A DNA stretch of 64,000 nt from Larus michahellis (lineage: Eukaryota > Chordata > Aves > Charadriiformes > Laridae), in the NCBI RefSeq assembly GCF_964199755.1, contig NC_133898.1, positions 29,949,985 to 30,013,984 of the forward strand, in the 5' to 3' direction. The first letter of the stretch is position 1. Each line of letters starts with the position of its first letter. A model generated the notes under the pieces. That model was not told the origin of the DNA. It worked only from the letters and a program-made list of their open reading frames with translations, and searched no databases. The position numbers were made by a program, and so were the translations under genes. This document shows positions 27,401 to 40,059 of this stretch, in pieces.

Positions 27401-30400
27401 CCTAGACTTTAATGCTCAAAACAGTTTTGATTGTCCTTCTGCAGAATTCAGGTTGCAGGGCCTTAACTGTTAATTCCACATGAACCCAAAGAGCTACAGT
27501 AGAACTAGAGGAGATTTCTTAGAAAAACACTAAATCTTGATGTAAAGACTTCATTTCTAAACTAAAAGGAGGGATTCTATTGGCATTCTTGTTAGATATT
27601 ATTCTTAGTAGAGGCCAAGAAAATCTTGGTGTGTATTAGATTTCTATAGAGTATTAGTGACAGATGGCAAATTCATGAACAGGAAACGAGGATTCCTCTG
27701 CTACTCTCACCATCTCTCTGTTTGCTTACAGAAGTATGCTTTGGTTGTTCAAGGCCCTCGTGATGTGAAGAAAAAGGAACTTGTGTTTTTGCAGTTTCAT
27801 TTAAATGAAACAGACCAAGATTTTAGTGCCATTGACTACCTTCTGTTTTCTTCTTTCCAAGAGTTCATCAACAGGTACGTAAAGGGATGAGCCTATAACT
27901 GCATTGAACTTGCTACAACAATACTAGTAAGGGCTAATGAAAGCAGGACTTTTTTTTGGTAAAAATCAGACAGGCTTTTGTATTCTCTCTCTCTTTTTTT
28001 TTTTTTTTTTTAATGTTTGGGTTATGTTGATGCTCTTTCATGCCTTAGGTTACTAATCTTGCTTTTTAGAAATGAATCGAGGACTTTTTCAGTGACAAAA
28101 TCTGCCCTTCAGCTATACTTCAGCCATTTGTTGCTGCATTTTCTAAAAGTTTGAAGTTTGTGCTGGCTTACCGGTGTCTGCTGCTGTGGGTGATCAGGAA
28201 ACGTGCTGTCCTGGGCAGCGTGCACAGGAAGTGCACTGAGAATACGACTGTTTCTGTACCTTTTATTTTTTTAGGAAATTACTGTAAAGACCAGATCCCT
28301 AGGTGGCTTTGTTGTGATTTCATTGAAAGATTAACTAAATTTCTTTGTATTACTCTAAGATTCTACAGAATTATGTAATTTCATTGATGGGGTTTTCAAA
28401 ATTGCTTTGTATTGGATTGACATTGGTGCCATTGGAGTGACTGATCAACCTTCTTCTAATTTTAACAGGAGTGGAATTAATCCTGTCCTGAACTTTCTTG
28501 AAAGCTCCACCCTGTTTCCCACCTTGTGAGAATAAATTCTATATTTACCTGTTTAATTTTTGCTCTAATTTAAATTCAGGTTCTGTTCTTCTCTCTGTGA
28601 TCCAGATTAAAAGCCAGGCAGGAGATATACATACAGTATGTGTATGTATATATTAGTGAGACCTAATAGAAGGCCTAATATATATAGTGTGTGTAGATAT
28701 ATATATATTAGTGAGACCTAATAGAGACCTAATAGAAGGCCTCAATTTGGTAGTAGTCAGATGTCGAGTGACATTAGGTGAAGGAGGAGAAGAGAAATAA
28801 CAGATTTTATCGTAACAGAGAATTCTTAGAGGCTTGGACATGATCGTGCTGGTACTTTTCAGATGGAGCAAAGACTGGAAGTGTGTAGTCACAGTGTCTC
28901 TGGGCAGCCAAAGACCAATTATCTGAATTTGCTTTTTACAAAGCATTTCTACTTCAGTGAAGGAGAGATCTTAAGTCATTAAGTTCTTTCTGTAACTGTA
29001 CTTAAAACACCTCATAAAATGCTTATGTTCCAGGTATTTTAGGCATTGATATTTTAGGGTGAGAAAATACCAGTTAAGAGTAGCGATGCATGCAGAAGGT
29101 GCTACTTTTTCTTTCTGTGTTGTTTTTTCTCAGTATTCGTGGCTTGTGCTGCAGTTAGCGGTATGTACAGTGGGACCAATTCCAGCAAGGTGCACAGCTG
29201 TTTTGTACTTCCAGACACAAGCACTGAGACCAGCCCCTGTGAAACTGAGCGGGAGGCACAGTTGTGTTGCATCTCATTCCTGCGTCTTCGCAGAATGAGC
29301 CAACATATCAAGACACAATTTGGTCTATGCATACTGAAGTCCTGGAAGCCACATTTCTGTGCTTGTTGTATCAATTTGCAGATAAGCCATTTTAAAGAGC
29401 TGTTTCTTCCCAAGTTAAAACATTTATGTCCTGCTTAAGTTGACAGTATTTCTGCAAGCAAGCTGCAAGTCTGCATGCTGCTGTCACAAATGCTTGTGCC
29501 ACCTGTTGTGCAAAGGCTAGATGTGCAAAACAGCAATAAGCAGTACTGCAAAGGTCTTAGCTTCAGGCTGTGTTTGAAGTGAATCTGTAAGAATCATCTG
29601 TAAGCTGCCTGGGAGAAACTTGGATTGCAACCTCGTGCCTCCAGATTTGCCAGGTCAGACTGGTTAGATGGCAGAATCAATCCACGAAGAGATGGGGAAG
29701 TGTCGCTTTGTTCCTAGAGAAGCTGCCTTGTCTCGGTGTTGGAAGGCACCAGAACCGAAGCTGGGAGAGTGAACGCTGAGCCTGGGGTATGTTTGCAAAG
29801 TGAAAAGGTAGGAAATGGTATCTGTTTGGGGATGCATCCTTTGTGTCTGTTTGCAGCGGGTAGTAGGAATGTGAGTTAAAACTGGTTTTGAACTAACCCA
29901 GGTAACAGTAAAATTGGTAAGAGTATGTAGGCGTTTAAACTTAGTAGTAAATGACCTGCATGTCTAGGGTGAAATACAGTAAGAGAGCCAGTTGTGCGCA
30001 AGAGGCCAGTAGTGTCTCTCTTCTAGCATCCTCCAAAGCTTGGTACAAATTGTATGGCTTAGTGTTGTGTATTGCTGTTCTGGTGGGCATGAACTGAACA
30101 GGCTCAGGGGACGTTGAAAGTTTACATTTTCTCCTGACTATGAAGTGCATGTGACACTGCATGCATATGTGGAATGTACTCGTTCTGTCCAACTTCCAGC
30201 AGAAGAGAAAATAGAAATGATTTCTGGTTCATCAGCAGATGCTAAATTTAGTCAGTGAGAAGTCTGGACTCAAGATATCTGTAGAAACTGTTGTGTATTG
30301 ACAACGCAAATTTTGCCCTTCTGTGTGGGCTTTAGAAAACTTCAATTACTGGCCACTGTTAACTACTTTTCCTGACAAATTGTCTCACTGGTTATGAGGG

Positions 30401-33400
30401 CATATTATTAGCACTGTGTCCAGCAGTTCACGTAAAGTGTTATCAAAGATGCTGAGATCTATGCTCAAACTCATGAGATACCATAATTACCTTTACAGAT
30501 TTTTGCCATGTCTGCACACAGCTTTGTTTGGGCTGGGCAGGCAGACTGCTGTAAAATATATGTGTAGGGTATTCCATCATTTTAAATCACAGTCCAAAAC
30601 ACCTTGAAATTGGTGAGCTCTGCTCTATCTACACCACAGTTTCTGTGCAGACAGTATTATGTACAGCTCACTTTTGCTTTAAATAGCAATAATCGTATCA
30701 GTGAAGGCAGCTGCAAGCATCAGCCATAAGCAATAATGAAAATGGCATCTAGACATTTGTGTCTTTAAGGGTTTTTTGAGGCATAGGAAGTGGTGAGGAC
30801 TCAAGTAAGGGCCAGTTGTTTCTGTCAAGGGTTTTATTTTCTGCAGCTCTTCTGTTAAAATTGGATCGACAGACTACATGAAACTGGCACTGCTTGCTAG
30901 TTTTGTTCTGGCCTTCACAGAACACTGCTGAACTGTGTGCTGTTGTTGGCCTGTGAGTTGGAGGGATACTGCCACTGGCTTTTTTCTTCTTCTTTCTTTC
31001 CTTTTTTTTTTTTTTTCTAAAATACAGTGGCAGCTGCTGTCTGTACCATATTAATTGGAGGGAAGGAAATAATGAAACCCTTGCAAATTACCAAAAAAGT
31101 ATATCTAAAAATACATGTTCCTTTCCTAAACTGTCATTAGTATAATACATGGGTTTAAGAAGAAAATCCTCTGAATTTAATACTGACAAACTGTTGTTAG
31201 CATAGCATGTAAAATAATTTGCAGTCCTGTGAAATGATGAATACTGGTCTGAACAGGTCAGACATTATTTCAGGGTCTAAACAGAGCTCTGTGTTCACTT
31301 CTCTGGTCTGGATTGCTGCGTGCAGAGAAATAAATTATAACATAGAAGGGTCGAGACTTTTGGTTCCATGCCATCTGACCCTTTATTAGATCCCATGGCT
31401 GTCTGAGAGTTTCCTAATCTAGGGGAAAAAAAAGCAATAAACACAAATTGTGTTTGATCTGTCTGTGGTTTTGACTGTTGCTGCTGTGTTGGGATCTGCT
31501 GGTGGGACGTCCTAAACTGACTCCGGCTCTTGTGGGTTGGTCCATAGAGTTTGGTGTTAGAAGGATTTACTGCGGCGCTAGAGCCCAGTCCAGAATCAGA
31601 TTAGCAACTCCCACAGTTGCAACAAATATAATCTCCTATTGTGTCAGTATGTGCTGGGGCAATGGTTAGGTAACTGTCAATAGTTACCTGAAAATACTGC
31701 GGAGAGCAGAGCTTTGTACTTCACCTGAGTGAGACAGTGGCCTCTTGCACTTCTCTTTCTTTGCTGTGATGAAGGAATTTTTTGCATTGTCTTGAGGTAC
31801 CACCAGAAACTGGGGAGAGCCTGGTGCAGAATATTCCAGGAATCTTGCAGTTTAGCTGAAGGAAAGTGTTAAAGGTGAAGAACTTACTGAACAACAAACA
31901 AAACTGTGCAGCCTTTGTAGGTTGTCTGTCATTGGGGTGAAGAGAGAATTAAAAAAAACTGTCTGGAGAATTGTTCTTCAGATTAAAATCCCTTGCTTGT
32001 CTTGTGTTCACTTAATTGTGTGTGGTTTTTACACTGTGTTATTTGCCTTTTGCTATCATTTGTGCAAAGCTCGTGCCTCTGCTGTGCTCCCCCCTCTTTT
32101 TCCCCTGACTCTGTGGCAGTGGTCTGGGTTATGGGCACAAGCAAGGAGATGCCTTCTCAGATCACTTCTCCTAAGATATTATTAATCTTTCTTTTTCAAG
32201 CCTACAATTACTGTCTAAGGCAAAGTATACTACCGCTCTCTGCTTACCATCTAAGTTGTGGCTGTAACATTCAGCTCTCTGTCATAGCTTCCTGCCTCAA
32301 TTTTCCGTGTTGGTTTGGAAAACTCTTCTGGGATGCTGTATTTAGTTGTGCATTAGGCATATGACTGGCTGGCAGAGTGCTAATTATGTATGTTTCTCTG
32401 AGTGGCAAAGCACCATACTCTTCCATACTGTTCCATCAGCGGCTGCTGTTACACACAGGCCGAAGGGGGAAGAAATCATTGTCAGATTAGGTCTCCCTAT
32501 ATCATTGGTTTGTACAGTGAGGAGCAGTCAGGTGGTGAGCTTTGTTCATGTGCCTTGCTTGTATCTTCCTTCTGGGGGTTAGAGAGGTGCACTGCCATCC
32601 TGTTGGGATCGCTAAATAAGCAGCTAATGTTACAAATCCATAAAGATGTTCCTAAACTAAAACACTCTTGGAATATAATCTGTCTTGGTGGGTACCAAAG
32701 TGTATTAGCTTTTCTTTCCAGAAACACTTCTTTCTATTTATATGCAAAGTGGAGTTCTGTGTTTGAGCCCTTGTAGACAAGACATCTTGGTTTGTAGGAA
32801 GAAAAGGAGCCTGAAACTAAGGAGTCTGAAAACTAAGGAAAAAGATAGGAAAAGTACAAATCCAGTCAGTGCTGGTACAGGGCAAATCTTCCTGATTGAT
32901 CTGTTCTCCTGGACAAGAGCTTCCTTCTTCAGCCCTGCTTTTCTTCTTTACTTCTTTGCATCTTTCTCCTGAAAGACCAAAATACCTTAATCTCCCAACA
33001 GACCTAGCTGCACACTCCCTCTGCCATATGAGTGAAATATACTCTCTCCCTTCACCTAGGAAGGTGGATTTAATCTGAGTGAAAAACCCTTTCTGTTGTC
33101 TCAAAGACCAGCACACCCTGACATATCTCTGCAACCTGAAATCTATCTTTAGTAAAAATCAGCGGTCTGTGCTTTAATGATTCTGACTCATTGCAGTGGT
33201 TTACCCCTTTGTTTCAAAGGAAACCTTGTTGAAAAAGCAGCCGCAGGGCCAGGTTATTTTGTAGAGATGACATTAAAGTGGCTAAAATCACAGTACTGAG
33301 GAGCTCCAAGTAAATAGTGTGGTTAATTCACTGTGCAGCTGGTAGAGAAAGGATGGAGACTAGATATGCCTTAGAGCTGCCTCTTTACTGCTTGTGGTGT

Positions 33401-36400
33401 GAGGGGTATTGGAAGCCTTAAAATGGGTTAAGGTCACAGTATTTAAAAAAAAAAAGGGGGGGGGGGTGCACAAAGCAATCCTGTTCTGGGATTTGTTCTG
33501 CTACAAATATCTGGGATCGTATATTGGGAAAACAGACATGTTATTGCAGATGGGAGCCTTACATCAAAGGTATAGTGTTCCCAAAATAATAGGAATATGC
33601 TGAATGTAAATTTCAAAGTATTCTAAGTATGTCTGCATTGCAGCCAGTTTATTTGCATCCCAGAAATGGGGTGAAGCAGCATGCCCTGCCTCTAGGCTGT
33701 TCCTTCCATCTCTTGCTTCTGAGCTTTGTGGAACGCTGTTTCCTGGCATCCTGTCTCTGTTCCTTTCTGTCCCAGAGGTGACAGATGAGCAGAATGAAGC
33801 TCCTCTATAAGGAGAACAATCCCTTGGGGCAGGCAGAACTCTAGGGTGGTAGGGCAGCAGGTAGGTCTTCTGCAGTTGAGAAACACATGAATGCAAGTGC
33901 TACCATTAATCAAAATGTTTTTTGACTTTAAAACAATACTAACAATGTTTTAGGTATGCTGACTTTTAGCAGTTGGAACCTAAAAAGAATTGTGAACACA
34001 TGTTGAAGTGTCTGTAGGTCTGGCATTCTCCTGCCTAGAGCGCTCAGATACCGCTTTGAGTTTGGTCAGTAATGTAATGATCTTTTTCCTTTAGTCCAGA
34101 AAAAGCAGAATTCATGAAGGACTGTGAAAGTTCATACTCCAGCTGGAAGTTTTCCGGAGGCTTTCGAACTTGGGTCAAGATGTCCTTGGTGAAAACAAAA
34201 GAAGAAGACGGTAGTGAGACTGTTGAATTCAAACAAGAGGTAAAAAAAAAAAAAAAAAATCCTCAGGAAGAGTTTTTGGGACCTCTCAGTTTATTGGTCC
34301 TGGGGCGCCACTGGTTATGCCATAGTTTTAATGATAACTGGCAAATAGAACCAGTTCTTGGGCAGATAGCAATATGAGTTGGAAGAAGGGTGGGTGAGTG
34401 GGTTGGCTGGTTGTTTAAGTGAGTGAAAGAAACATCAGGAGCTTGGTCTTTGTTTCATTGCATCCATTACGCTACTTGCCACTGAGCAGTTTTGGCTGTA
34501 CAGTTGCTCACATTCTTTCTTAATATGGAGGGGTTCTGTAGAAGCATAAATGTCTTGATGTGCATGTCTGATGGTATGGCCAAGTGACACATCCCAGGAA
34601 AACATCTAATGGGGAGGCCAGAAAATCGAGGCCTTGAATGTGTTATAAGTCACAGCTGTGGTCTGAGGTAAGGGTCTGGAGAGACAGACATAGAAATACT
34701 AACACTTGAACTTTAGTTCAAGGTGGGGAACAATTGCCAAAGGAATTGTCTAAATAATAGCTAGTATTGGAAAGAGGTATTGTTTAGGTTACCACAAGGG
34801 CTGATGTTAGGATGAAGAGGTAAACATAAGCCTTGTGTCCTTTGTAGCATTCTCATGTCTGCTTTCTGTTTGGGTTTGGGATTTTTATCTGCTGAGTATC
34901 CTTAGAAACAAGGAATAACTTAACTTTTTGTATCATTTAAAACTAGAAAATATGCAGGTGGAAGATGCAAACTTAGGTAGAGATGAAATGAGTTTGACTT
35001 TTGTTCCTGTTCTGTTCATACTAATGGACAGGAGAATAATTGTGTTTTGAGTTTGTTATCTTGCTCCCGCTGTTGGTCTGGGAGAAAGAGTCTCACTGGT
35101 GATGAGAAATGAGAATTTTAAGAGCAGTCCTTTTCAGAGAGTATGTGCTTCAGAGACAACACTGTCTCTTAGTCTCTGGTACACTTGGAAAGAATACTTT
35201 GTGGAGATTAAAATGAAGCAGAATGTTCAGTTCTCCTACCTTTAGTTCTCACAGTTAGGGCCTTATGTGACAAAGCCTCAAGGGAAGAGCAGAGCTGTGA
35301 CTGCGAGGTGGAGACCCTCCTGTTCCACTGGAAGAGGACAGGAGGCAAATCCCGAAGTCACGCAAGTCCCAAATCAATGCCTTAGTTCGGAGACGAAAGG
35401 TTGCATCAGTCAGCTGCTGCCATGTAAGCACTAACAGCAGTTGTCTGTCTGTCCTTCATCACATACAGCTCCGTATCACTTGCCACTTGGTACTTACCTA
35501 GTGTAGGATTTTTGGAAGTCTTCCTTTGTGTGCCCAAGTCCAACTTGTCACAAAGTGGAAATAAAAGGCCGAATCAAACTCGGAAAAAGCTGAGATCTTT
35601 GTGACCATAAACATCCATTTAGTCCAGTAGTTATGGATCAGTAGTCTCTGATCATCTGGGCAGGTGAACACCCTTTGGGGGTTTTTGGTGTTGCGTGGTG
35701 TTTTTTTTAAAAAAACAAACAATTTAGGAAATAGGAATCAGCAGAAGTGTGAATTTCAGGTTTCAGATCCCTATTAATAATACAGTAGAAGTCGAAATAG
35801 CTCAGACATGAATTGCACTTGCTTTGTTTGACAGTAAAACATCTGCTTAAATGGCATAAGAAAGTCCATTCGCCTTTCAAATCTGAAACTGGGAGATGGC
35901 ATACCGGAAAGATGGATATAAATATTAGGTCAAATAGCACAGTCAGTTAGTCTGCTATCTAGCCCAATAGTCATTACTTTGTCTTTTCTTCCTTTCCCGT
36001 TACTTTCCTTTAGCTTTGTGTACTGTTTGTTTCCTGGTGTGCAGTTTTCTTGAACAAGTGTAGCTGGGGTGATGGTATGCTGCAATAACTAAATGAGTGG
36101 TAGAAGTATAGGGTAACAGCAAAGCTGTTTGACCAGAAAGCATGAGGTGGTGAAGCTCCCATATGCTCTGAATTAGACACATGTAGTGTTCTGGCTCCTG
36201 CTTCTACGTGTTCACAGCCTAAAATCTGGTCAGGGCAGGGCGTGTAGGGGTGTGGAGAAGGCTGATAGAAATCTTCGAGTATTTGTGAAGAAACTTAAGC
36301 CATGGTAGATGGGAAGTTTTTGGAGTAGGTCATCCCTCGTACAGTGTCTGCCGAATCACTGTTTTCATATCTATAATTCCCATCAGAACCCTGAGGTGAA

Positions 36401-39400
36401 GTTATGGTACGCTATACTCATTGTTTCCAGTACAGTATTAAACTAATGTAGGAAGAGCAGCCGTACTGCTGTCTGCGCACACGGAGATGTAAATATTCCT
36501 TTGAGGGCTGGAGATGGGAGCAGTCCTTCCATCGTTTGTTGAGCTGTAACACCAGTGTGCTTGCTGTTAGGTAACTGCCTGGCTCTGCAGCGGTTTGTGT
36601 TGTCTCCTAGCGGCAGTGGGGTTAGCGCAAAGGGTGTTATTGCCTGCGTACAAACTCTGTGTAGTTCCCCTCTGGGCCATGGGGTGTGTTACAAGACAAG
36701 ATAAGTGTTTTTCTGAGGCCTGATGCCTTAATACTTTCCTGATTGTGATTCTAAAGACTATGGGTTCGTGTGGCTGTAACATCGATCTGGGATCTTAAAC
36801 TGTACCCTGGCCATCCCAGCTCTGTGGAACTGTGCTAAACAGCTCTGCTGGTCAGTCCTAGTTTCAAGTGGTAACCTAGTTCATGGGCAATGCTGGTTTT
36901 AATTGGTAACACCTAGGCTTCTTTCCCTTTCATTTTTATTCTGCGCTTGCTGGCATCTTCTAGTTTATTCTACAACTGATTTTTCAAAAAAAACCCAACC
37001 AACAAACAAATCTTCCTGTCACCGTCTGTAGTTCTCTCGTAAAGAAAATCAATTTAGCATTCATTCATGAGAACTTTCCAAATGCTGTATTACTCCAAGT
37101 AGATCAATCTTGTAAATGAAATTTCTCCCTTTGAAAGGGAAAAACTATTTGATAAAATAAAGGCCCTGGCTATAAAAATAGCATTGCAGTGTTTTACTAA
37201 GTAGGGAATAGGAAAAGATTATGAACATGAGACAGATGGAGGAAACTGCGCTTCCCATATTTTGGGAGCCTGTTGTTCCAGGTCGAGGAAGGCTGAATTG
37301 GAAGTTCCTGACCAGTCTGCTGTTTTCACCTTCTCACAAGCCTTTTCTGTTGCACAGAGGACTCATTACAACGCTGAAGAAAGTAACCTGCGTTTTATTT
37401 TCCTCCTCTCCAGACTAGTGTGGTTAACTATATTGACCAGAGAACTCAACCAAGAAGTGACCAACTGTTTTTTGTGGTATTTGAATGGAAAGATCCTTTT
37501 ATACAGACTGTTCAAGATGTGAGTAACACGCTACGGAATTGTTGTCTGACTGTACATGCTCATGGTTTGTGTGTGTGTTTTGTGCATACATCTGCCTCAC
37601 TCCAAGTAGAAATTCAGAGGAAGAGTGAGACTAGATCTGAAATTTCAGTCTAGGCTCTTCCTTATATCCAGTAATGGACGTTCTGTGGCGGTCAAGACCA
37701 TCTGATGCCTTTCCTTGGCGTGGTGACACTCAGCATTCTTTTTCGCGGCTAGAGGTACACGTAGCTAAGAAAAAGCATCTGTCCCTTGTGCTCTAGCAAA
37801 GTTAGCTTCAGGTCAAGTCTGAACTTTTTGCTTAACTAAGTGTACTTGGATAAAGTGATTTAATGACTTTTTTTTTTATTAATTGACAAGCAAGAAACCT
37901 AGACTTATATCAAAATAATTAAAAATAAATAATTAGTGTATTTTTTACCTCTTATTTGAATGGAATTTGGTACTGCATTGAAATGCAGGAAAAGCACTTT
38001 AAAATTGAGCTCAATATGCTGCGGCTGGAGGTGTATGATGTGCCAGACAAGACCAGTTAGTCACTGGAGGGCTTAAAAGGTGTGCGCCGCAGGTACATGT
38101 GCTTTAAGCGTGTGAGCTAGATCTTGTTTTCCTAGTGTTCTAACGGAGAAGGTCAGGTACATTTGATCTCCCCAGAAAGATACAGATTGGCAAAGCATGC
38201 AAAGACAATCTGTTTAAAATTTTGCATTTAACGTGGCCCTCTCTGACAACTTAAGTCCATCACCAGCAAACCCCACAGCCTTCTTTTTTTTTCCTGTCTG
38301 TAAACACAGGCAGTGAGGGGCAGGATTGTATGGTTGGTCCTTTGCACTCTTGCTGTCCGGTCTGTGCTGGGGCTGGGCACCTCCTCAGGGCAAGCACCTC
38401 CCTGGCCTGGAGAGCCCGGTCCTGTTCCCAGCACCTCTTGCTCCTCTGGGCCAGATAGGGTTCACACCTCCGCCTCCTTCATGCTGACAGCTGCCCTTGA
38501 TCCGATGGATTAGGGGTACCTGTTTCCTCTTGCTGAAGAGGCCATAGTTCACAAGCACTGGCAGCCAGCGCTGCTGCTTTTAGGAGGATTAACAGATACG
38601 GAAAGCCTGTTTAAGACCTTCTGGCTCTGGTGGTGACGAGCAACACCGTGCTCATGCTGACCATCAGAGCTGCCAACTCCAGGGCCAGTCCCAAAGCTGT
38701 GTGCTACTTTATTGCTGCCTAAGCCTAGCTCTGCTTGCTTCATCTGAGATCCTAGAAGTCATTCTTGTGCCTAGAGGTGTGAGGAGAATTGCAAACTATA
38801 CATAAATTTAACTACTTGTGAACCAAATGTCATTAAACCTAGAAACATAAAATACTTGCTGTGGGTCTGCAGAAACAGTTGCCGCTGTCAAAACCGAGTT
38901 TAGCATTACAATGCTGTCTTATTAAAGCCTTCCAGTAGCTGCTTCTTTCAGCTTTGTCTTCTGGAAGATCTTCTTCAATGTAATTATTTTTGTAAATCTT
39001 TAAATGACATAGTAAGCGTAATCCTTAATCATAAAATTTGCAATTTAACTGATTTTTTTAAGCAATTCACCATCTAAAAGGAATTTAGCAGGTAGTACAG
39101 TGTGTTCTCTTCCTGATGGCAGGAGTTGGAAAAACCGTGGTGTGAGGCAGATGCATGGAGAAGGCACTACAGGCCACCTCTGCGGCATAAAGGAATATGC
39201 TGCAAAACACTTCACTTCCAAAAATGGAATTGTTTGTTATTAAAAGAGGTATAATACCTGCTGAATGAGATGAGGGGAATAATATTTTTCATCTCTTTCA
39301 GATAATCACAGCAAATCCCTGGAACATGATTGCTCTTCTTTGTGGTATCTTTTTGGCTCTGTTCAAGGCAGCGGACTTTGCTAAATTAAGTGTTAAGTGG

Positions 39401-39463
39401 ATGATCAAAATCCGAAAGAGACATCTGAAGAGGAGGAGTCAAGTAATGAACCACATAAACTGA
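18118..39463 (+). CDS. PACC1: Proton-activated chloride channel 1 (TMEM206)
   Basis: Eight coding exons: 18118-18153, 22000-22096, 23737-23946, 26063-26217, 27732-27874, 34095-34239, 37414-37518 and 39302-39463. All introns are GT-AG and the summed length is 1053 bp, giving 350 residues, as in human. PACC1 is the trimeric channel behind acid-activated outwardly rectifying chloride currents at the plasma membrane and in endosomes. The cytosolic N-terminus begins MLRP...SYQE. TM1 covers about residues 65-86 (FSVILLFIYLLLMAVAVFLV). A large extracellular domain has NxT sequons at N156, N163 and N191. TM2 covers about 303-322. Lys319 corresponds to the lysine that sets anion selectivity in human, and His98, implicated in proton sensing, is present. 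The tail is basic (KIRKRHLKRR). The start was chosen by match to the human N-terminus; the frame is open for dozens of codons upstream, without evidence of use. The gene is divergent from NENF and tail-to-tail with PPP2R5A. Confidence 0.97.
18154..21999. other. PACC1 intron 1
   Basis: The intron starts inside the CpG island and contains a CR1 tail at 20033-20215 and a perfect 20-bp TA-rich palindrome at 21196-21215. No other recognised feature. Confidence 0.7.
20033..20215 (+). repeat. CR1 LINE 3' end
   Basis: About 180 bp of typical CR1 3' sequence: GGTCTGGAACAGGCTGCCCA, then CCCCATCCCTGGAAGTGTTC, and GTTGGAACTAGATGATCTTT before the end. It finishes with two perfect octamers ATTCTATG at 20199-20214. 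It looks less decayed than the tail near 2.7 kb, so it is probably younger. It lies in PACC1 intron 1 in the sense orientation. Confidence 0.92.
22097..26062. other. PACC1 introns 2 and 3
   Basis: Intron 2 (22097-23736) and intron 3 (23947-26062) flank exon 3. They contain T-rich homopolymers (about 24605, 24900) and the dinucleotide palindrome at 25396-25423. No gene or RNA was recognised. Confidence 0.65.
25396..25423. repeat. Perfect 28-bp TG/TA/CA microsatellite palindrome
   Basis: Alternating GT units, then TA units, then CA units make an exact inverted repeat of 28 bp. It could extrude a cruciform or adopt Z-DNA. It lies in PACC1 intron 3. Confidence 0.85.
26218..27731. other. PACC1 intron 4
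   Basis: A GT-AG intron with a long T run preceding a C run at about 27249-27283. Nothing else was recognised. Confidence 0.65.
28625..28745. repeat. Local duplication with TA/TG microsatellite
   Basis: The segment TATTAGTGAGACCTAATAG occurs at 28651 and again at 28706 (offset 55 bp), each preceded by TA/TG repeats and followed by AGGCCT. In the second copy an 11-bp unit (AGACCTAATAG) is itself doubled. This pattern fits replication slippage. Confidence 0.8.
33446..33466 (+). repeat. A11-G10 homopolymer junction
   Basis: Eleven A residues are followed directly by ten G residues, an all-purine tract of 21 bp. It is a likely mutation and sequencing-error hotspot. Confidence 0.8.
34240..39301. 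other. PACC1 introns 6 and 7
   Basis: Intron 6 (34240-37413) and intron 7 (37519-39301) surround exon 7. Intron 6 opens with a donor followed by a long A run (34241-34259). Intron 7 has a GC-richer block at about 38220-38510. No repeat family or gene was recognised. Confidence 0.6.
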
Positions 39464-40015
39464 GACCAAGACTGCCTTCTTTTAACTATTCATAGCAGAA
39501 GGGATACAAAATAACTGGAATACACTTCGACCAGCAGTACAGCAATTAAAGATGCAAACCAGGTATGTTTTCTTCAGGAAAAACGATGGCTGGAGGAACA
39601 GCCTAGTGAACTGGCCTTTGACCTTTAGCAAGGAGCTAACTCTAGGTTAACAGGTCTAACAAACTCATGCTTTTCTATTCCCAATTTAACAAGTTTACCT
39701 CAATATACAGGGGGACCAAGAGAGAAGGTGAGATTTCACTAATGTTCAGAAAGTCAACACTGTAATGGTTAAGTTCTAAAAAAATGGGTGGTGTTTTTGA
39801 ATGGTTCTCAGGAGAGGAGAACGTTTAACTTCTGCATGAGCTATGACCTGCACCTGTTACTGTAACGCGGTTACTTCCTTGACTGTGTTTAGTGGAAGGT
39901 AAAGTACTCAACAGAACAGTCAGTCTGGCCTCCCCTCTCCAAAGTATGTCTTAAAACAAAATACACTGGAATTCTGTTGTGTGTCATTTTTGATTTAAAG
40001 TATATTGACTTTAAT

Positions 40016-40021
40016 ATTAAA
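40016..40021 (+). terminator. Candidate PACC1 poly(A) signal
   Basis: An ATTAAA about 550 bp past the PACC1 stop is followed by a GT-rich stretch (TACTGTGTATGTTCTCTG). An earlier ATTAAA at 39545-39550 is an alternative. I found no canonical AATAAA between the stop and here, so the 3' UTR end is uncertain. Confidence 0.3.
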
Positions 40022-40059
40022 AAAAATACTTCAAATAAGATACTGTGTATGTTCTCTGA

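Larger units (their letters stand above)
27875..34094. other. PACC1 intron 5 (largest)
   Basis: A 6.2-kb intron holding a short local duplication with a TA/TG microsatellite (28625-28745), an unassigned segment with LTR-like traits (about 31430-31670) and an A11G10 homopolymer junction (33446-33466). No exon-like sequence or RNA gene was recognised. Confidence 0.6.
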
